A stretch of DNA of 64,000 bases from Paramyrothecium sp. XJ0827 (GCA_020881915.1 JAJFPB010000008.1:3224001-3288000), one strand, 5' to 3'. Positions 53,740 through 64,000 are shown, counted from the stretch's first letter. The notes: generated by a model from the letters alone, not told the origin. Translations and numbers: made by a program.

Positions 53740-55251
53740 AACAATCATGCGGGTTACCGAAGGACGCGTACCTCTCACTTTCTTCTTGGTTCTGCCACGA
53801 ACGCACGCGTGATTGCCATAAATGGGACCGCCCTCCGGTATGAGCTGAGGCCTGAAGTTTTGCGACGGATACAACGATGCTGTTGGCCCTCGAATTAGCG
53901 GCAGCGGTCGCTACGGCCCTCTGATCGACGAAGCCATGGCGAACTTGATTCTAGGGCGAACAAAGAAACCTAAAGATTCTGTTGACTATCGTGAGCTACT
54001 CAGAAATTGCGAGAGCGCCAAGAGGGCTGCATCCACCTCATCGACCAAAATTTCCGTGCAGCTCCCATGGCAAACGAGGCCATTCAACATTAGAAGGGCC
54101 GAGTTCGATGAGATCTGTGCTGATCAACCTCCCGAATCAAGGCCCAAATCACCTATATGAAGAAATACCTACCTGCAGAATACGAGGTCATTACTGTCGG
54201 AGGTGGTTCTCGACTGGTTCAGTTAAAAGAAACAATTCAAGGAGAGCTACCGGGCCTTAGGGTCCATACAAAATCCACAGAATCAATTGTCGTGGAAGGT
54301 GCTAGCCTGTACGTCAAGCATCGGGCAAAAAATTCGATCCGAGTTCTGGATACCGTCCACCCATCGATTGGCATTCTGGTTCACCCCAGCCCAGAAGATC
54401 CGGAGTCATTGAGGAAACATGAGGAACTGGTCAAGAGGCAAGAGGCAGAAGGGAAGGAACCGAGCCCACACATTTTCAGCTCCATTATTCCCCAAGGCGC
54501 CTACATACCAGCTACGGGACACCAAGAGTTTGTACTGCGTCAGGAACAAAGTGAAGTTGAACTTGACTTGGCTGAGGCAGCTGTTGACGAGGACGAGAGA
54601 GAGAACCCCTTAAAAGGCAACAAGATCGGCGATTTGATTGTGGATTTTGGCCACGCTCATCCAAAGAACACAGCGATCAAGATCGTCATGGAATACCCTC
54701 GTCCTGGCGAATTGAAGGGTCATGTTATGGTCGACGGGCAGATATCGAACTATAAATTGCATATCAAGGAGAGAAGGCTGCCCCAGGAGACATTGGAAAT
54801 CTACAGACAAATCCTGCAAAAGCGGATCCAGGGCGGGCCAGAAGACTTTGATGATGACCATGATCAGAACACTGAGGAGACTGGGATTGGCGGACAGGTC
54901 AGCGAACAGATTTTTGAGGCTAAGGAGGCCACGGAGGCTCAACAGGTCATTGAAGCTCAAGAAGCGGACAAAGGACAAGACGGCGAACAAGCAGATGAAG
55001 GTGACGGGAGTCAGCAAGTGGATGGGGGCGGCGAACAAGAAGCGGATGAAGGTGGCATGACTCAGCAAGCGGATGAGGGCGGCGAGCAAGAAGTGGATGA
55101 AGGTGGCATGACTCAGCAAGCGGATGAGGGCGGCGAGCAAGAAGTGGATGAAGGTGGCGAGAGTCAAGAAGGGCAAGGCAGTGATTTCTACTCAACACGC
55201 TTAGGAGCCTGCCGCGTTTCAATACGTCTAATTCAACCTAGTCAGATATAA
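53740..55251 (+). pseudogene. Hsp70-like gene with internal deletions and a 51-bp repeat tail
   Basis: Pieces in order: GRYGPLIDEAMANLI, then LLRNCESAKRAASTSS and RRAEFDEIC (subdomain II of an Hsp70 ATPase), then, in another frame from about 54130, QITYMKKYLPAEYEVITVGGGSRL, followed by a substrate-binding-like region and a long acidic Gln/Glu/Gly tail. The first ~150 residues (phosphate-binding loops) and a segment between the two frames are missing. The tail repeats a 17-residue unit (DEGGMTQQADEGGEQEV, 51 bp). With the fragment at 25.7 kb this makes two broken Hsp70-like genes, both with acidic repeat tails. Confidence 0.65.
55035..55160 (+). repeat. 51-bp coding tandem repeat in the Hsp70-like tail
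   Basis: Two complete units and a partial third of GATGAAGGTGGCATGACT... encode DEGGMTQQADEGGEQEV. The units are nearly identical. Confidence 0.8.
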
Positions 55252-55564
55252 CGACAAGAGAGATACCTCCTCCACAACCAGCTTAGGTTGAATGCCTGAT
55301 GCAGCGGCTCCCAGCACGAGGTCGATAGCAACTGATAACGTGAACACAATTCAGCATCAACTGAGGCGGCAATAGCTATGAATAATATCACTCATCTAGG
55401 AATCTACAACTAAAACAACCATGTGGCTAGAGAATGTCATGCCCTGCCGGCAGAAGCTTACACATACCAGCCTAGCCAAAAAGCCAAGGTAATACCCATT
55501 ACGAGCCACTAGTAGAGTGTAGGCCTTAACTTTAACTCACATTTCCACTGTGCAACTCCTCCCC
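55252..55564. other. Intergenic between convergent genes
   Basis: AT-rich, no supported frame; probably the 3' regions of the Hsp70-like and GH72 genes. Confidence 0.45.
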
Positions 55565-57266
55565 TCAGAGCATCACCATGACACCACCGAGACCCAACGC
55601 GACCAACAGGTAAGTGCCGACGGCGTATTCGCCAATAGTCAAGACAGCATTGGCACGGTCGCTAGCGAGACTGGCGCTGTCGTCTCCGTTGGCAGAGCCG
55701 CTGGCGCCGCCAGTGGTGGCGGGAGCTTGGGTGGCCGTGGCAGCATAGGCGTTCTCGGAGGCAGCCTCCTCGAGCCTAGCGGAACAAGACGACGGGGCAC
55801 TGGCGGCCTGGCGGATCTCGGCGTTGCCATTGTGATCACAGGCAGTCCTGGCCTCGTTCTGGTCCTGGTAGTGCTCATTCATGACGTAGCCTAGCTTCTG
55901 GGTTTCGTTGCACATAGAGTAGGCGCCGTAAACGCCGAGAGTGGTGTTGGTTTTGATGCCGGCACAGAGGGCGGGGTTGCTACCACAGACGAAGCCGAAG
56001 ATGTCGCTGTACTCCTCGGTGTCCAGACCAGTGGCAGGCACACACGAGAGAGAGCTGTACATGCACTCGCAGAGCTCACGGTCCGGGCTGGGGGGCAGAA
56101 TGTCGGGGTTGACTTCCCAGGCCGTGGACATCTCGGGGCAGTCAGCGGGCGCCAGGGTGGGATTATAGTCGTCGGCGGAGGTGGAGGTGGGGTTGGCGTT
56201 GGCGACGCGAGAGGATAGAATGTCGTAGTTTTTCATAGTCTTAGCCTTGCCGTCCTTGTCAATCTTGACGAGGCCATAGTTGTTCTCCTCCTGATGGAAC
56301 ATGTAAGCAATGCCACCGCTGAAGGACCCGCTCATTTCATCGTATAGGGCATCGGTATCCTGCCAGAGACGGCCTTCGGCACCGTCTGGGACATTGCATC
56401 CGTACTCGGCTAGGAAGACAGGAACTGAAAAGTCGGTGAAGAACTCGACTTGTTTATCGTAGCCAGAGCCGGCCATGGTGTTCTCACCACACCATGAGTA
56501 GAGGTTGTAGCCCCAGAAGTCGATAGATTCCTCTTCAGGGCCACAGTTGAAGTAGTCGGCTACGTCGGCACGGATCTCGGAATCATCATTGGCGGCGTAA
56601 CCGACGCCAAGCCACCGGTAGCCTTGGTCCTGAATGTACTTCTTGGAGTCACGGACGGCGGCCTTAACAAAGGCGGAGGCTTCGGTGTTTGTACCATTGT
56701 TGGAGACCTCGTTACCAGCAAAGAAGCCGATAGTATTGTCGTACTTGGCGAGGGCATCGATAACGCCCTTATAGCGGTCGAAGAGGTCGACGGTCCACTG
56801 GGGGTTATCACGATTGATGGACTGGGCGGGCTCGCCAAGGTCGGAGACGACATAGATACCGGCATCCTGCAGCATGCGCATGCAGGCGTCGTGGTTCTTC
56901 TTGGGGTCGATCTGGTAGGTGCGGATGGTGTTGGTGCCGGCCTTGACCAGGATGGGAATATCGCGCTTGCACTCAGCCTCGTTGGCGAGGGGGTCGCTGT
57001 ATGTGCCGTCGCTACTCTCGCCGCCAAGACCGTACGGATCCTTTTGGTAGGCAATGCCCTTCATATAGAACTGGGTGCCATTTTCGTAGAAGAACTTGTT
57101 GCCCTGAAGGATGACGCGACGTTAATGTTTAGTTGCAAAAAGAGATACCATGGGCGAGCAGTTCGTGTGCAGCCTGTAGAGGACGTACCTTGGCGATGAT
57201 GTGGTCCATGGCCACGACCTTGCTCGCGAAGAGCAAGGCTGAGGCAACTGTCGTGATCTGAACCAT
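55565..57266 (-). CDS. GPI-anchored GH72 beta-1,3-glucanosyltransferase (Gas/Gel family), 538 aa
   Basis: Exon 57266-57189 (signal peptide MVQITTVASALLFASKVVA) joins exon 57103-55565 through an 85-nt intron. The GH72 domain has FFAGNEVSN (acid/base Glu) and FLAEYGCN (nucleophile Glu), with SIDFWGYNLYSWCG between. A Cys-rich X8/CBM43 module follows (CECMYSSLSCVPA, FGFVCGSNPALCAGI). A Ser/Ala/Thr-rich linker and a C-terminal hydrophobic segment (TYLLVALGLGGVMVML) give the GPI signal. It elongates and cross-links cell-wall beta-1,3-glucan at the plasma membrane. Fully intact and GC-rich, it looks like a core gene carried inside the inverted interval. Confidence 0.95.
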
Positions 57267-59470
57267 GGTGATGGCTTGTCAACCGGAGAGATGTGTTTTC
57301 TTTCTAGGCTCCTGCTTCGAGAGGCTGGGAAGTAGATATGAGTGGCTCGGTGCACAGGATGTCAGCGACGAAGGAGCGCTTCTGCTTGATTATCGAATGA
57401 TTTTTTGTTGGCGGAAAGTGGGAAAAGACCGAATCCTTGGTTGGATGAACAACGAGGGTATGTATTCGAAGGAAGGACAAAGGCTAATGAGCGGAGCCTT
57501 TTCAGTAATTGACTGTAGAAGCAACTAAAGGGGTGACAGGATCTGGCTTGATATGTCTCGACGAGATGAGAACCACAAGGGGAACAAAAGAATGTGATTT
57601 CCTGCGGGACTCAGGGAATGAGGCAGGCGACGAAAGAGGGTGATGTGAATGAGGGTATAAATGCGGTTTCCTCGTCGATCTCAGATCGTATGTGAGGGGG
57701 CTTGGTCTTGGTCAGTGCAGGCGCTGGTGGGCTCTAACAGTCGTAATAATCGCATGAATTGAAAAAATACGATGACGGATCCGATCTTAGGTCGGCCCGA
57801 TTTTCACTTGAGGCCCCAATTACAGCTAGGTTCTACAGGCAATTCTTGGTACATGTGCTAAACAGCTACGGGCAGCCTGCTTCTAAATAGTCGCCCCCTA
57901 CACCGTCAATTCAACTGGTTACATCCGACGTTGGCCAACTGCCCAAATGCTCCGAAACTTCTTCTCAGGGGCTGCCTTGCCGAGGAGAATTAAATCGGAC
58001 GGCATGCTGGAGTAGGTAGGCTAGTGAGTCGTGAGCCTTCGTAAGACGTGGTCTCCGAGTTGGCCGACATCATGTTTCCGCAGTCCGCGGATTTCCGGGT
58101 TGGCAGTCTTGCCTGCGGAACCCGCGGACTCCGGGTTGGCAGTCTTGCCTGAGCAGACCGCACTCTCTGGAGACAACCCCACCTAGGCCACTGGGAGCCG
58201 CAGCAGGTACTATTTTCGTTGATCAAAATTTCAGGTGCGTGCGAGCAGACAGACCATCGAGGGTCCCCAGGAGATTTGCAATGCAGTTCATGCTTGTTGG
58301 TCGTCATCTCATGACCGGCCACCGAGGGCGGAATCTCGTATGGAAGCAGACGACAGCAGGGCGGCTAGGGATGCTGCGCAGTGGCTGTAGTGGACTTTAT
58401 GTCAATCGTTGCCTGCCTCCTGCACCATGTTTACCGGAGTTGACCGGTCTGAGAGGAGCCGGGCTTCCAAGCAGCCACATGAGCGACCGGGGGGGCCAGA
58501 GAGGAAACTCGCAACCCTGACTCGTAACGTTACCTACGTACTTTACATAGCTACCTACATATGTTGAAGAGAGAGGGGCATCCTGATGAACAAAATTACA
58601 CCACCGCAACCAGCCGTCTAGCTCTGTGACCGAGGCCCCGAGAGGAACAACGACGAGATGGAGTGGAAGGTGGACGACCCTGTCCCTCTCTCTGCCGTCT
58701 CAGTCATCGTAGGATGGCACTTTCCGACCGGAAGACTCTGCCTGCTAGCAGCAGTCGCAGCAGTGTCATGAACGACTGCGTCGGCAGCCCCGTGCAATCC
58801 ACTCGAGCATGGCTGCTCGCCTGCAGCCCATGCCCTCCATTGCCGACATGTACGTCGCCAGGAGACAACTTGCTGCGAACCCACCCGTCGCGACCCGTCC
58901 GTCGCCGGCTTAAGCCTGTCCATGATGGCAGCTGTAGTCCTTCCTTGCGTCACGGCCTGGCAGCAAGACGTGCGACTGTCAACGCCTCGGGCCCCCGCGT
59001 CTCCATCCAACACCTGAAGACGTTCTACGAGGAGCTGTCGCGTACGACGACTTTCAGCCGTTCCATTCGATGGAGCAACTGAGCCGGTTGATCAGTTCGC
59101 CCGAGATGGCGGTTGCCGTCACTAAGATGGAGGGCGGCTGCTGTGAGGAACGCCATTATTGGCGCTTCGGCATGAGAAGCCATAGGAAGGATGAATATTA
59201 AGAAATCGAGGATAGGGTCGCAGTCACCTTAGTTAGCACACACGATTGGCCCACGAACCCCTTTGCCAGAGCATTCAAGGGACTCTTTATAATACAGCGT
59301 GCTAGAGCATTCTAGTTCCGAGGCAGCAGGGGCTGCTTCACCCACCCTAGAATGGTTTACTTATAGACTTAAGAGACAATCTGCTTTGAAAGTACCGTCG
59401 CCTACGTCCGTCTCGTCTCCTTAACGATAACATCCTTGCTATACTGCCTTTGTTCCTCAATGTCGATAGT
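57267..59470. other. Promoter and gene-poor stretch with a local tandem duplication
   Basis: 57267-57800 is the presumed GH72 promoter. 58086-58115 and 58122-58150 are two near-identical copies of CGCGGA..TCCGGGTTGGCAGTCTTGCCTG. Frames at 58600-59080 are open on both strands in GC-rich DNA and lack support. Confidence 0.4.
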
Positions 59471-60197
59471 CTACGCTACCCACCGCCACGCCGGGTGCTG
59501 CCAGTCGAGGTCCTGAATCTGCGACTCGGACAGGCCAGCTAGCTTTTCTTCGACGGATTGCTCCTCCCGCTTCTGATTGTCACGCTTCATCCACAACAGG
59601 GTGATGATGCTGACGATGAGGATGGTGCTAGACGTAGCGAGGTTGAGGCCGTTGCCGATAGGGTAGTCGGGCCCGTCCCAACTGATGAAGGACCAGGTGG
59701 AGACGAGGCCGCCGATGTTGCCGAACATGACTAAAAGTGTCTCAGCGGGAGCAAGGCATGCGAGGGTGTTACGTACCGTTGGTGCCGATGGCACTGGACC
59801 TGGCTGTGTCACTAATTACATTGGCACTGACTTGGGCGTTGGTGAGGGGACCCAGCGCAAAGGCGGAACTGGCGACGAAGAAGGTGGCGACGTAGCGAAC
59901 CTGTACGTCTTTACTAGCGAGGAACATGGTGTAACCGATCATGATAAGCGGAGCGCAGAGAACCATGAAGATCTGCCGCTGGTTCATCTTATAGCTTACA
60001 CCGGGAATCAAAAGCGTGAAGAAGGCACCCACGATGTAGGGCGGTACGGTATATAGCTGCTGTCGAACTGTCGTCAGGTCCGGGTAGATACTACGGACAA
60101 TAGTAGGTGTGAAAAAGGCGAGCCCCTGGACGGTAACATTATCGAGGAGGAAGACGAACGAAGTCGATAGCGTGACAGGGCTTCGAATACCACACAT
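59471..60197 (-). pseudogene. MFS transporter, C-terminal half (TM7-TM12)
   Basis: The frame begins abruptly at GIRSPVTLSTSFVFLLDNVTV (TM7) and continues through TM8-TM12; an intron at about 59733-59777 (GTACGT...TTTTAG) restores GTNVMFGNIGGLVSTW. It ends LDWQHPAWRWVA, typical of the Dal5-like group. The first half of such a protein is absent upstream (60198 onward) and is found on the plus strand at 44980-45994. There is no overlap between the halves. Confidence 0.85.
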
Positions 60198-60732
60198 CAG
60201 TTTCGTACATCATCAAAATCGAAAGTATGGCTCAAATTGCTAATTCAAATAAGCTCATACTGCATGGGTTGCAGATAGAATGCAGGTACTTCTAAAACAG
60301 GACAAGGAGAATGGCTCAATGGTTTGCTTACGTTTGCATTTCTGACTCCAAGGCGATAGCTGACTGTTATACAGATTTTAGACTTCCACCTCTACGTTTT
60401 GAGTGACTTTCTGCCACCTAGTACCGAGAAAAAAGATTTCGTGCAAAGAGGCGAACGTCTCGACTTGACTTATGATGCCATGAACGTTGATCAGATTATT
60501 AAGTCTGAGTCCAAACAACTTAAAGGCCGCTTAGCCATCGCAGGTAAGTAAAATGTGAATGCGATTCTATATTCTTCTTTAACTCTCGTCGATAGTTTGC
60601 ACAGATAGAGAAACAGAGAGCTCCATTCGAAAGTCCGTCTCTTCTATGAGAGGAGAAGTCATATCCATTAAAGAATTAGACTTTCAACCTGACAGATTCA
60701 GCGACACTCCATCCATTTATGCCAGCGTTTAA
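60198..60732 (+). pseudogene. Coding relic of unknown family
   Basis: Possible exons (60282-60323, 60376-60541, 60603-60732) with GTAAGT- and GTTTGC-type introns give a ~110-residue product containing FLPPSTEKKDFVQRGERLDL and ending DTPSIYASV. No family recognised. It begins next to the transporter breakpoint and may be the remainder of another broken gene. Confidence 0.3.
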
Positions 60733-61036
60733 AATGCACTTGTGGTAGCAGGATCACAGAGGTGATGAACGATGAAATGATTAGAGGAGTTGGAATTTTT
60801 GAACCATTTGCTTAGCGAATAGATCACTGTGGTACGTGAGAGCACGTTGTAAGCATTACTATCAATCTATCAAGATGAGCGACCAGAGTATCCGTAGATT
60901 TGTCGTTAGGATTCATCCAATTTTCTAATCCGAGTCTATCTACCTATAACTTGATTCAGGAGTGAATGTGGTTCTACATTGTATACGTCAACTTTATTCT
61001 TGTCGTTTTGTTTTCTAGTGTAGGTTGCTCTGCCTA
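60733..61036. other. Intergenic
   Basis: AT-rich, no supported frame; presumed 3' region of the Sur7-like gene. Confidence 0.4.
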
Positions 61037-61825
61037 CTAGCGGTTGCGTCTGGGCTGACAACAGCAGATAGTAAAGATCCATAAGAGCTCGGCAGCCAGG
61101 GCGCATGCGAAACTGAACCAAACGGTGGCTAGATAGCCACTGTTGATCTGGCCTTGAGCTCCGTACCACTTGCTAGTTGCCTCAACAGCCCCGACAACGA
61201 TGGCAGCTTGGGCGGTTGTTAACGAGGCCGCGACTCCGACTAACAGAGCAGCAATGGATGAAACAAGCCATGTGACGCAGGAAACCGCGCGAGAACAATT
61301 AGCAAAGATACCAACTAGAAGTTCTATTCCCAAAGCCATAACAGCTAGAATAGTGGACAGTTGAGTTCCCTTTGAAATGCGGATGAAAGCCTTCATTGCG
61401 CTGCTAAGCTCTTTGGGGAGTTTAATGTTGGGTCGAGCCGGGTTACCAGGGTGTTCTATATCGGTAGCATTTAGTGAGCTGGAGGCCCAATCAAACTTTG
61501 CGCTGGAGCAGCTGCGATTGTTACTCTCGAAATCCGTCCAGCAGAACCCGAAGATATTAATTTCGTAGCTTTTGGCAAGGTTAAGATCTGCCGCGGTGAC
61601 GCTGTTATCTAACCCATCAGTGGGAGACACAGTGTCAATATCAAAGATCTTATCCGCGATATTATCAATAGTCGCTGAACTTATGGATACATTCTTAGTG
61701 TTGAGGCGGAAGAGATACAGCCTTTGGTGTGTGATACCACTCAGACTTGCCGTAAGAAGCGTCACAATAGCAGTAACAGCGAGAATAACGGGAAACCCAA
61801 CACAACAAAAGCGACCTGCACCCAT
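61037..61825 (-). CDS. Sur7/PalI-family four-TM membrane protein (262 aa)
   Basis: An intronless frame with TM1 at about 7-29, a long extracellular loop (30-155), and TM2-TM4 at about 157-175, 182-210 and 228-252. The loop contains the FGFCWTDFES...CSSAKFDWASS pattern with two Cys and an aromatic-rich core, typical of Sur7-like eisosome proteins and the related PalI pH-signalling family. The CCC at the end of TM4 could be palmitoylated. Sur7 proteins organise plasma-membrane domains and affect wall synthesis; PalI assists ambient-pH sensing. Which role applies is not evident. Confidence 0.75.
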   Translation of the reverse strand: MGAGRFCCVGFPVILAVTAIVTLLTASLSGITHQRLYLFRLNTKNVSISSATIDNIADKIFDIDTVSPTDGLDNSVTAADLNLAKSYEINIFGFCWTDFESNNRSCSSAKFDWASSSLNATDIEHPGNPARPNIKLPKELSSAMKAFIRISKGTQLSTILAVMALGIELLVGIFANCSRAVSCVTWLVSSIAALLVGVAASLTTAQAAIVVGAVEATSKWYGAQGQINSGYLATVWFSFACALAAELLWIFTICCCQPRRNR

Positions 61826-62471
61826 ACTAAGGTGAGCTTATAGGTCGAATGAAACAGCACTGGGGAAAGTGATTGATGGGAAACAGTTTTGTTTAAAAAA
61901 TGAGCTTTTAAATCGTCGGTACAGTTGTAGAACGTCAGTACTTGTGGGCTTGTTGTGGTGGCCGTCAAGCGAGCGAGGTGAGACTGCAGTTGAGTATGAC
62001 AATCTAGGGGAAGTTCAAGAAAGGAATTAGCAATGATCATGTTGTGTTAGTTGTTGACCCTTTGCCCATCTTTTGTGCCTCTAAATCTTGCACGTTCATG
62101 ATGTCCTATGCCACACTGTACCGGGTAGATGCTGTGTAATGCAATGCTAGGGCTCATATTTGAGGGCACTGTTCTGTCCACCTCCAGGCACTCTTTGTTA
62201 GTTCAATGACTAGGACAGATTGACCTCATCCTGTACAACATGAGGTCCATGTGCCCAACCAATCGATGCTCCAGGCATGGTCCTTGATTTCGGGACAGTC
62301 TCACGGTACATAATAGTAGAGGCACGAGTTCAAAACAGGGAACATCTGGGTAACCAAAGGTGGACCGCGACACGGAATGGTATTATAAGACCACTGCTAA
62401 GAGCTTTCAAAGTCCCCACGATTTCCTTTGAACAGCATGTCTGTCGAACAAACCCTGTCAAGACTCACAAC
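61826..62471. other. Divergent intergenic region
   Basis: Lies between the Sur7-like gene and the LPMO-like gene, and should contain both promoters. No other gene is supported. Confidence 0.45.
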
Positions 62472-62978
62472 ATGAAGAAACTCGCTTCACTTTGCCGATT
62501 TATCGCTTTCGTAGAAGGTCACATGAAAATGAATGTCCCTATTCCCTACGGTAGGTCAACTTTGAATAACAGCCCCTTGTCGCTTGATGGTGCGGATTTC
62601 CCTTGCAAGCAGAGGCCAGGGGTATTTGCGACCGAAGATGCTTCGAATGTGTATTCCTTGGGATCAACCAATCCCATAAACTTTACTGGCACAGCTGTCC
62701 ACGGTGGTGGTTCATGTCAAATATCGATGACCTATGACGTAGAACCAAACAAGAATTCTGTATGGAAAGTTCTTGCTTCTATTGAAGGAGGCTGTCCAGC
62801 TCGGAATCAACCAGGTAACATGGGCTCAGATGCGAATGCAGCGGATCCCTTTCAATATGAATTTACTATTCCATCTAGTATTCCTGCTGGTAAGGGGACC
62901 ATTGCTTGGACATGGTTTAATAAGGTGTTGTTCAGATTACGCAGTGGTGCTGAATGCACTTGGATAAAATGTAATTGA
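62472..62978 (+). pseudogene. LPMO-like/chitin-binding-type-4-like secreted protein, truncated by the 219-bp repeat
   Basis: MKKLASLCRFIAFVEG is a short signal peptide; cleavage would leave His as residue 1 (HMKMNVPIPYGR), as needed for a copper histidine brace. The core (FPCKQRPGVF, HGGGSCQISMTYD, SIEGGCPARN, TIAWTWFNK) matches fungal chitin-binding-type-4/LPMO-like proteins. At TWFNKV the coding sequence meets the repeat (62926) and reads foreign codons to a stop at 62978. The usual ending after WFNK, including the NREMYMNC strand, is lost. Secretion may still occur; activity is doubtful. Confidence 0.75.
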
Positions 62979-63144
62979 TGTTATGATGATTGTAATTATT
63001 CTTGGTTAAGTTGTTCTGATCTCAATGAGATGCCTTCGGACCATTATATATCTGAGTGAACCCATCTAGGACTTTGAACCTTAATCGTAGGACTTGAACT
63101 TTAATATTGGTCCTTAAGTCACGGGGGACTCAGTTCTTCCAACA
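62926..63144 (+). repeat. 219-bp repeat, copy 2
   Basis: Inverted relative to 40495-40713 and different from it at one base. Its left edge cuts the LPMO-like gene. Confidence 0.9.
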
Positions 63145-63239
63145 TCGAATAGAGACATTCTGCGCTCGATCCCAACGAAATAGCTGGTCTGAATTCAGGA
63201 AAACGTGAAGAAATTGCTCCAACCTCTCAATTCCAGTTA

Positions 63240-64000
63240 TTACTTGTGCACAGTATCGAACCCACATTCTTTCACATCCTGTAGTCGTTTCGGACTCATC
63301 AGTTTCCCACTGACCCAGTCCTTATAACATGGCATCTGGCCATGCCAATGAATCAAGTACTGAGGCTTGCCTGCTTTCATTCTTGATTTCAATACGTCGA
63401 TTCCGGTGTCAAATCCGTCATAGTTGGCCTCGAACTTGGCAACCATTACTTCGTCGATGTTCTTCCTAGGTTCCCATCCAGTCGTACCGTCTGCCCACTC
63501 CAAGAAAAACCGTCCCCTCCACCGAGCATGAATGCGATTCACGTTGAATACACCAGACTCATTGTCTGCGAGCATCCGCTCAGATGTGGATTCAACATTC
63601 TCATTGCTGCGCTCAGCCTCTTCGACAATATTTTCGCAATCTGCTCTCCAGCCCGCAGTTGAGTCTGAAACTTCATGGCCGTTCTTACGTCGCTTCGCCC
63701 CTGGCATTGCTTTCGTCTCATGAGAGCTAGGCTTCGTTCCTTCTCCCCGAGTTCTTTTTGTAGGCTGTTGAACATATTGCATGGTATCTGAATTTCGATC
63801 CATTTGCTGTGATTCTGTGGATTCATCATGAGACAGTATTGTGCCTCTTGTTGATACCGCACAGATTCCCGATTCATGCTGACTGTTTTGTGTATCTGGA
63901 TTTGCCTTTGTGAGAATAGCCGTAGAGGGCGATGGCCGTGAGGTATCGACAACTCTGGATTTAGTTGGAGTGGTGGAACCGTTTGTTACTTTGCTGACCA
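63240..64000 (-). CDS. Chromodomain-like protein, C-terminal part (runs off the right edge)
   Basis: The frame is open from the stop at 63240 to the end of the window; the upstream region is Ser/Thr/Gln-rich and probably disordered. The last ~100 residues contain two chromo-like stretches: RIHARWRGRFFLEWADGT with GWEPRKNI, and VLKSRMKAGKPQYLIHWHGQ with DWVSGK. The W-x-G and Y-L-x-H/x-W cores suit methyl-lysine-binding folds. A basic patch (TKRTRGEGTK, GAKRRKNG) could bind nucleic acid. The start lies beyond 64000. Chromatin association is likely; the protein's role is not evident. Confidence 0.65.
   Translation of the reverse strand, partial: VSKVTNGSTTPTKSRVVDTSRPSPSTAILTKANPDTQNSQHESGICAVSTRGTILSHDESTESQQMDRNSDTMQYVQQPTKRTRGEGTKPSSHETKAMPGAKRRKNGHEVSDSTAGWRADCENIVEEAERSNENVESTSERMLADNESGVFNVNRIHARWRGRFFLEWADGTTGWEPRKNIDEVMVAKFEANYDGFDTGIDVLKSRMKAGKPQYLIHWHGQMPCYKDWVSGKLMSPKRLQDVKECGFDTVHK

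Noticed and set aside
54610..55176. 188-codon minus-strand Leu/His-rich repeat frame
   Set aside because: Reverse reading of the Hsp70-like tail repeat.
56624..57199. 191-codon plus-strand frame
   Set aside because: Antisense to the GH72 catalytic domain in GC-rich DNA.
40495..63144. The 219-bp inverted repeats as the cause of the 14.2-kb inversion
   Set aside because: The inversion breakpoints (45994 and 60197) are several kb inside the repeats, so recombination between them would not produce this arrangement.
1..64000. CRISPR arrays, tRNA or rRNA genes, giant mobile elements with a tyrosine recombinase
   Set aside because: No spaced direct repeats, no cloverleaf or rRNA-like conserved stretch noticed, and no recombinase or transposase core domain read on either strand.

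Overview
The window looks like an accessory or fast-evolving region of a filamentous ascomycete (Pezizomycotina; probably a sordariomycete, which is an inference). Genes are split by short introns of 43-85 nt with GT...AG ends and CTAAC/CTGAC-type branch sites. The families are fungal: Zn2Cys6 and bZIP regulators, a white-collar-2 homologue, a LaeA-like methyltransferase, GH16 and GH72 cell-wall enzymes, a Sur7-like protein and a Dal5-type MFS transporter. Some AT-rich stretches carry CA-to-TA changes typical of repeat-induced point mutation (RIP).

Layout. 0-5.9 kb: a large regulator-like gene on the minus strand, a 64-bp perfect palindrome about 100 nt upstream of its start codon, then a small membrane-anchored protein and a 7-TM protein on the plus strand, each preceded by a related TATA-containing leader. 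6-17 kb: small lineage-specific genes, a FAR1-type transposase relic, a GNAT acetyltransferase, a Zn2Cys6 regulator with a GATA finger out of frame, and an EgtD/EasF-like methyltransferase. 17.8-25.4 kb ('block A'): a frameshifted asparaginase, a 3.6-kb insert carrying the divergent 5' parts of rad50 and wc-2, a LaeA-like methyltransferase and a GH16 enzyme. 25.5-32.2 kb: Hsp70, sulfurtransferase, ankyrin and RidA remnants with one or two intact small genes. 32.2-34.7 kb ('block B'): an inverted, RIP-damaged copy of block A that lacks the rad50/wc-2 insert, and so preserves the empty site.

35.9-43.8 kb: an alpha/beta hydrolase, a secreted metallo-beta-lactamase-fold protein, a small gene ending inside a 219-bp repeat, and a tannase/feruloyl-esterase-like gene. 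45.0-60.2 kb: an MFS transporter is split. Its N-terminal half (plus strand) stops at 45.99 kb and its C-terminal half (minus strand) starts at 60.20 kb, as expected for a 14.2-kb inversion. Inside the interval are a kinase relic, a Zn2Cys6 regulator, two bZIP-like genes, a second 67-bp palindrome, a decayed Hsp70 and an intact GH72 gene. 61-64 kb: a Sur7-like gene, an LPMO-like gene cut off by the second copy of the 219-bp repeat, and a chromodomain-like gene that runs off the right edge.

I see no single complete pathway. The window is a patchwork of intact cell-wall, membrane and regulatory genes among duplicated, captured, inverted and RIP-damaged fragments. The strongest candidates for something new are the two hairpin-forming palindromes at matching positions upstream of regulators, the rad50/wc-2 capture with its empty site, the one-sided RIP of the inverted duplicate, and the inversion through the transporter.
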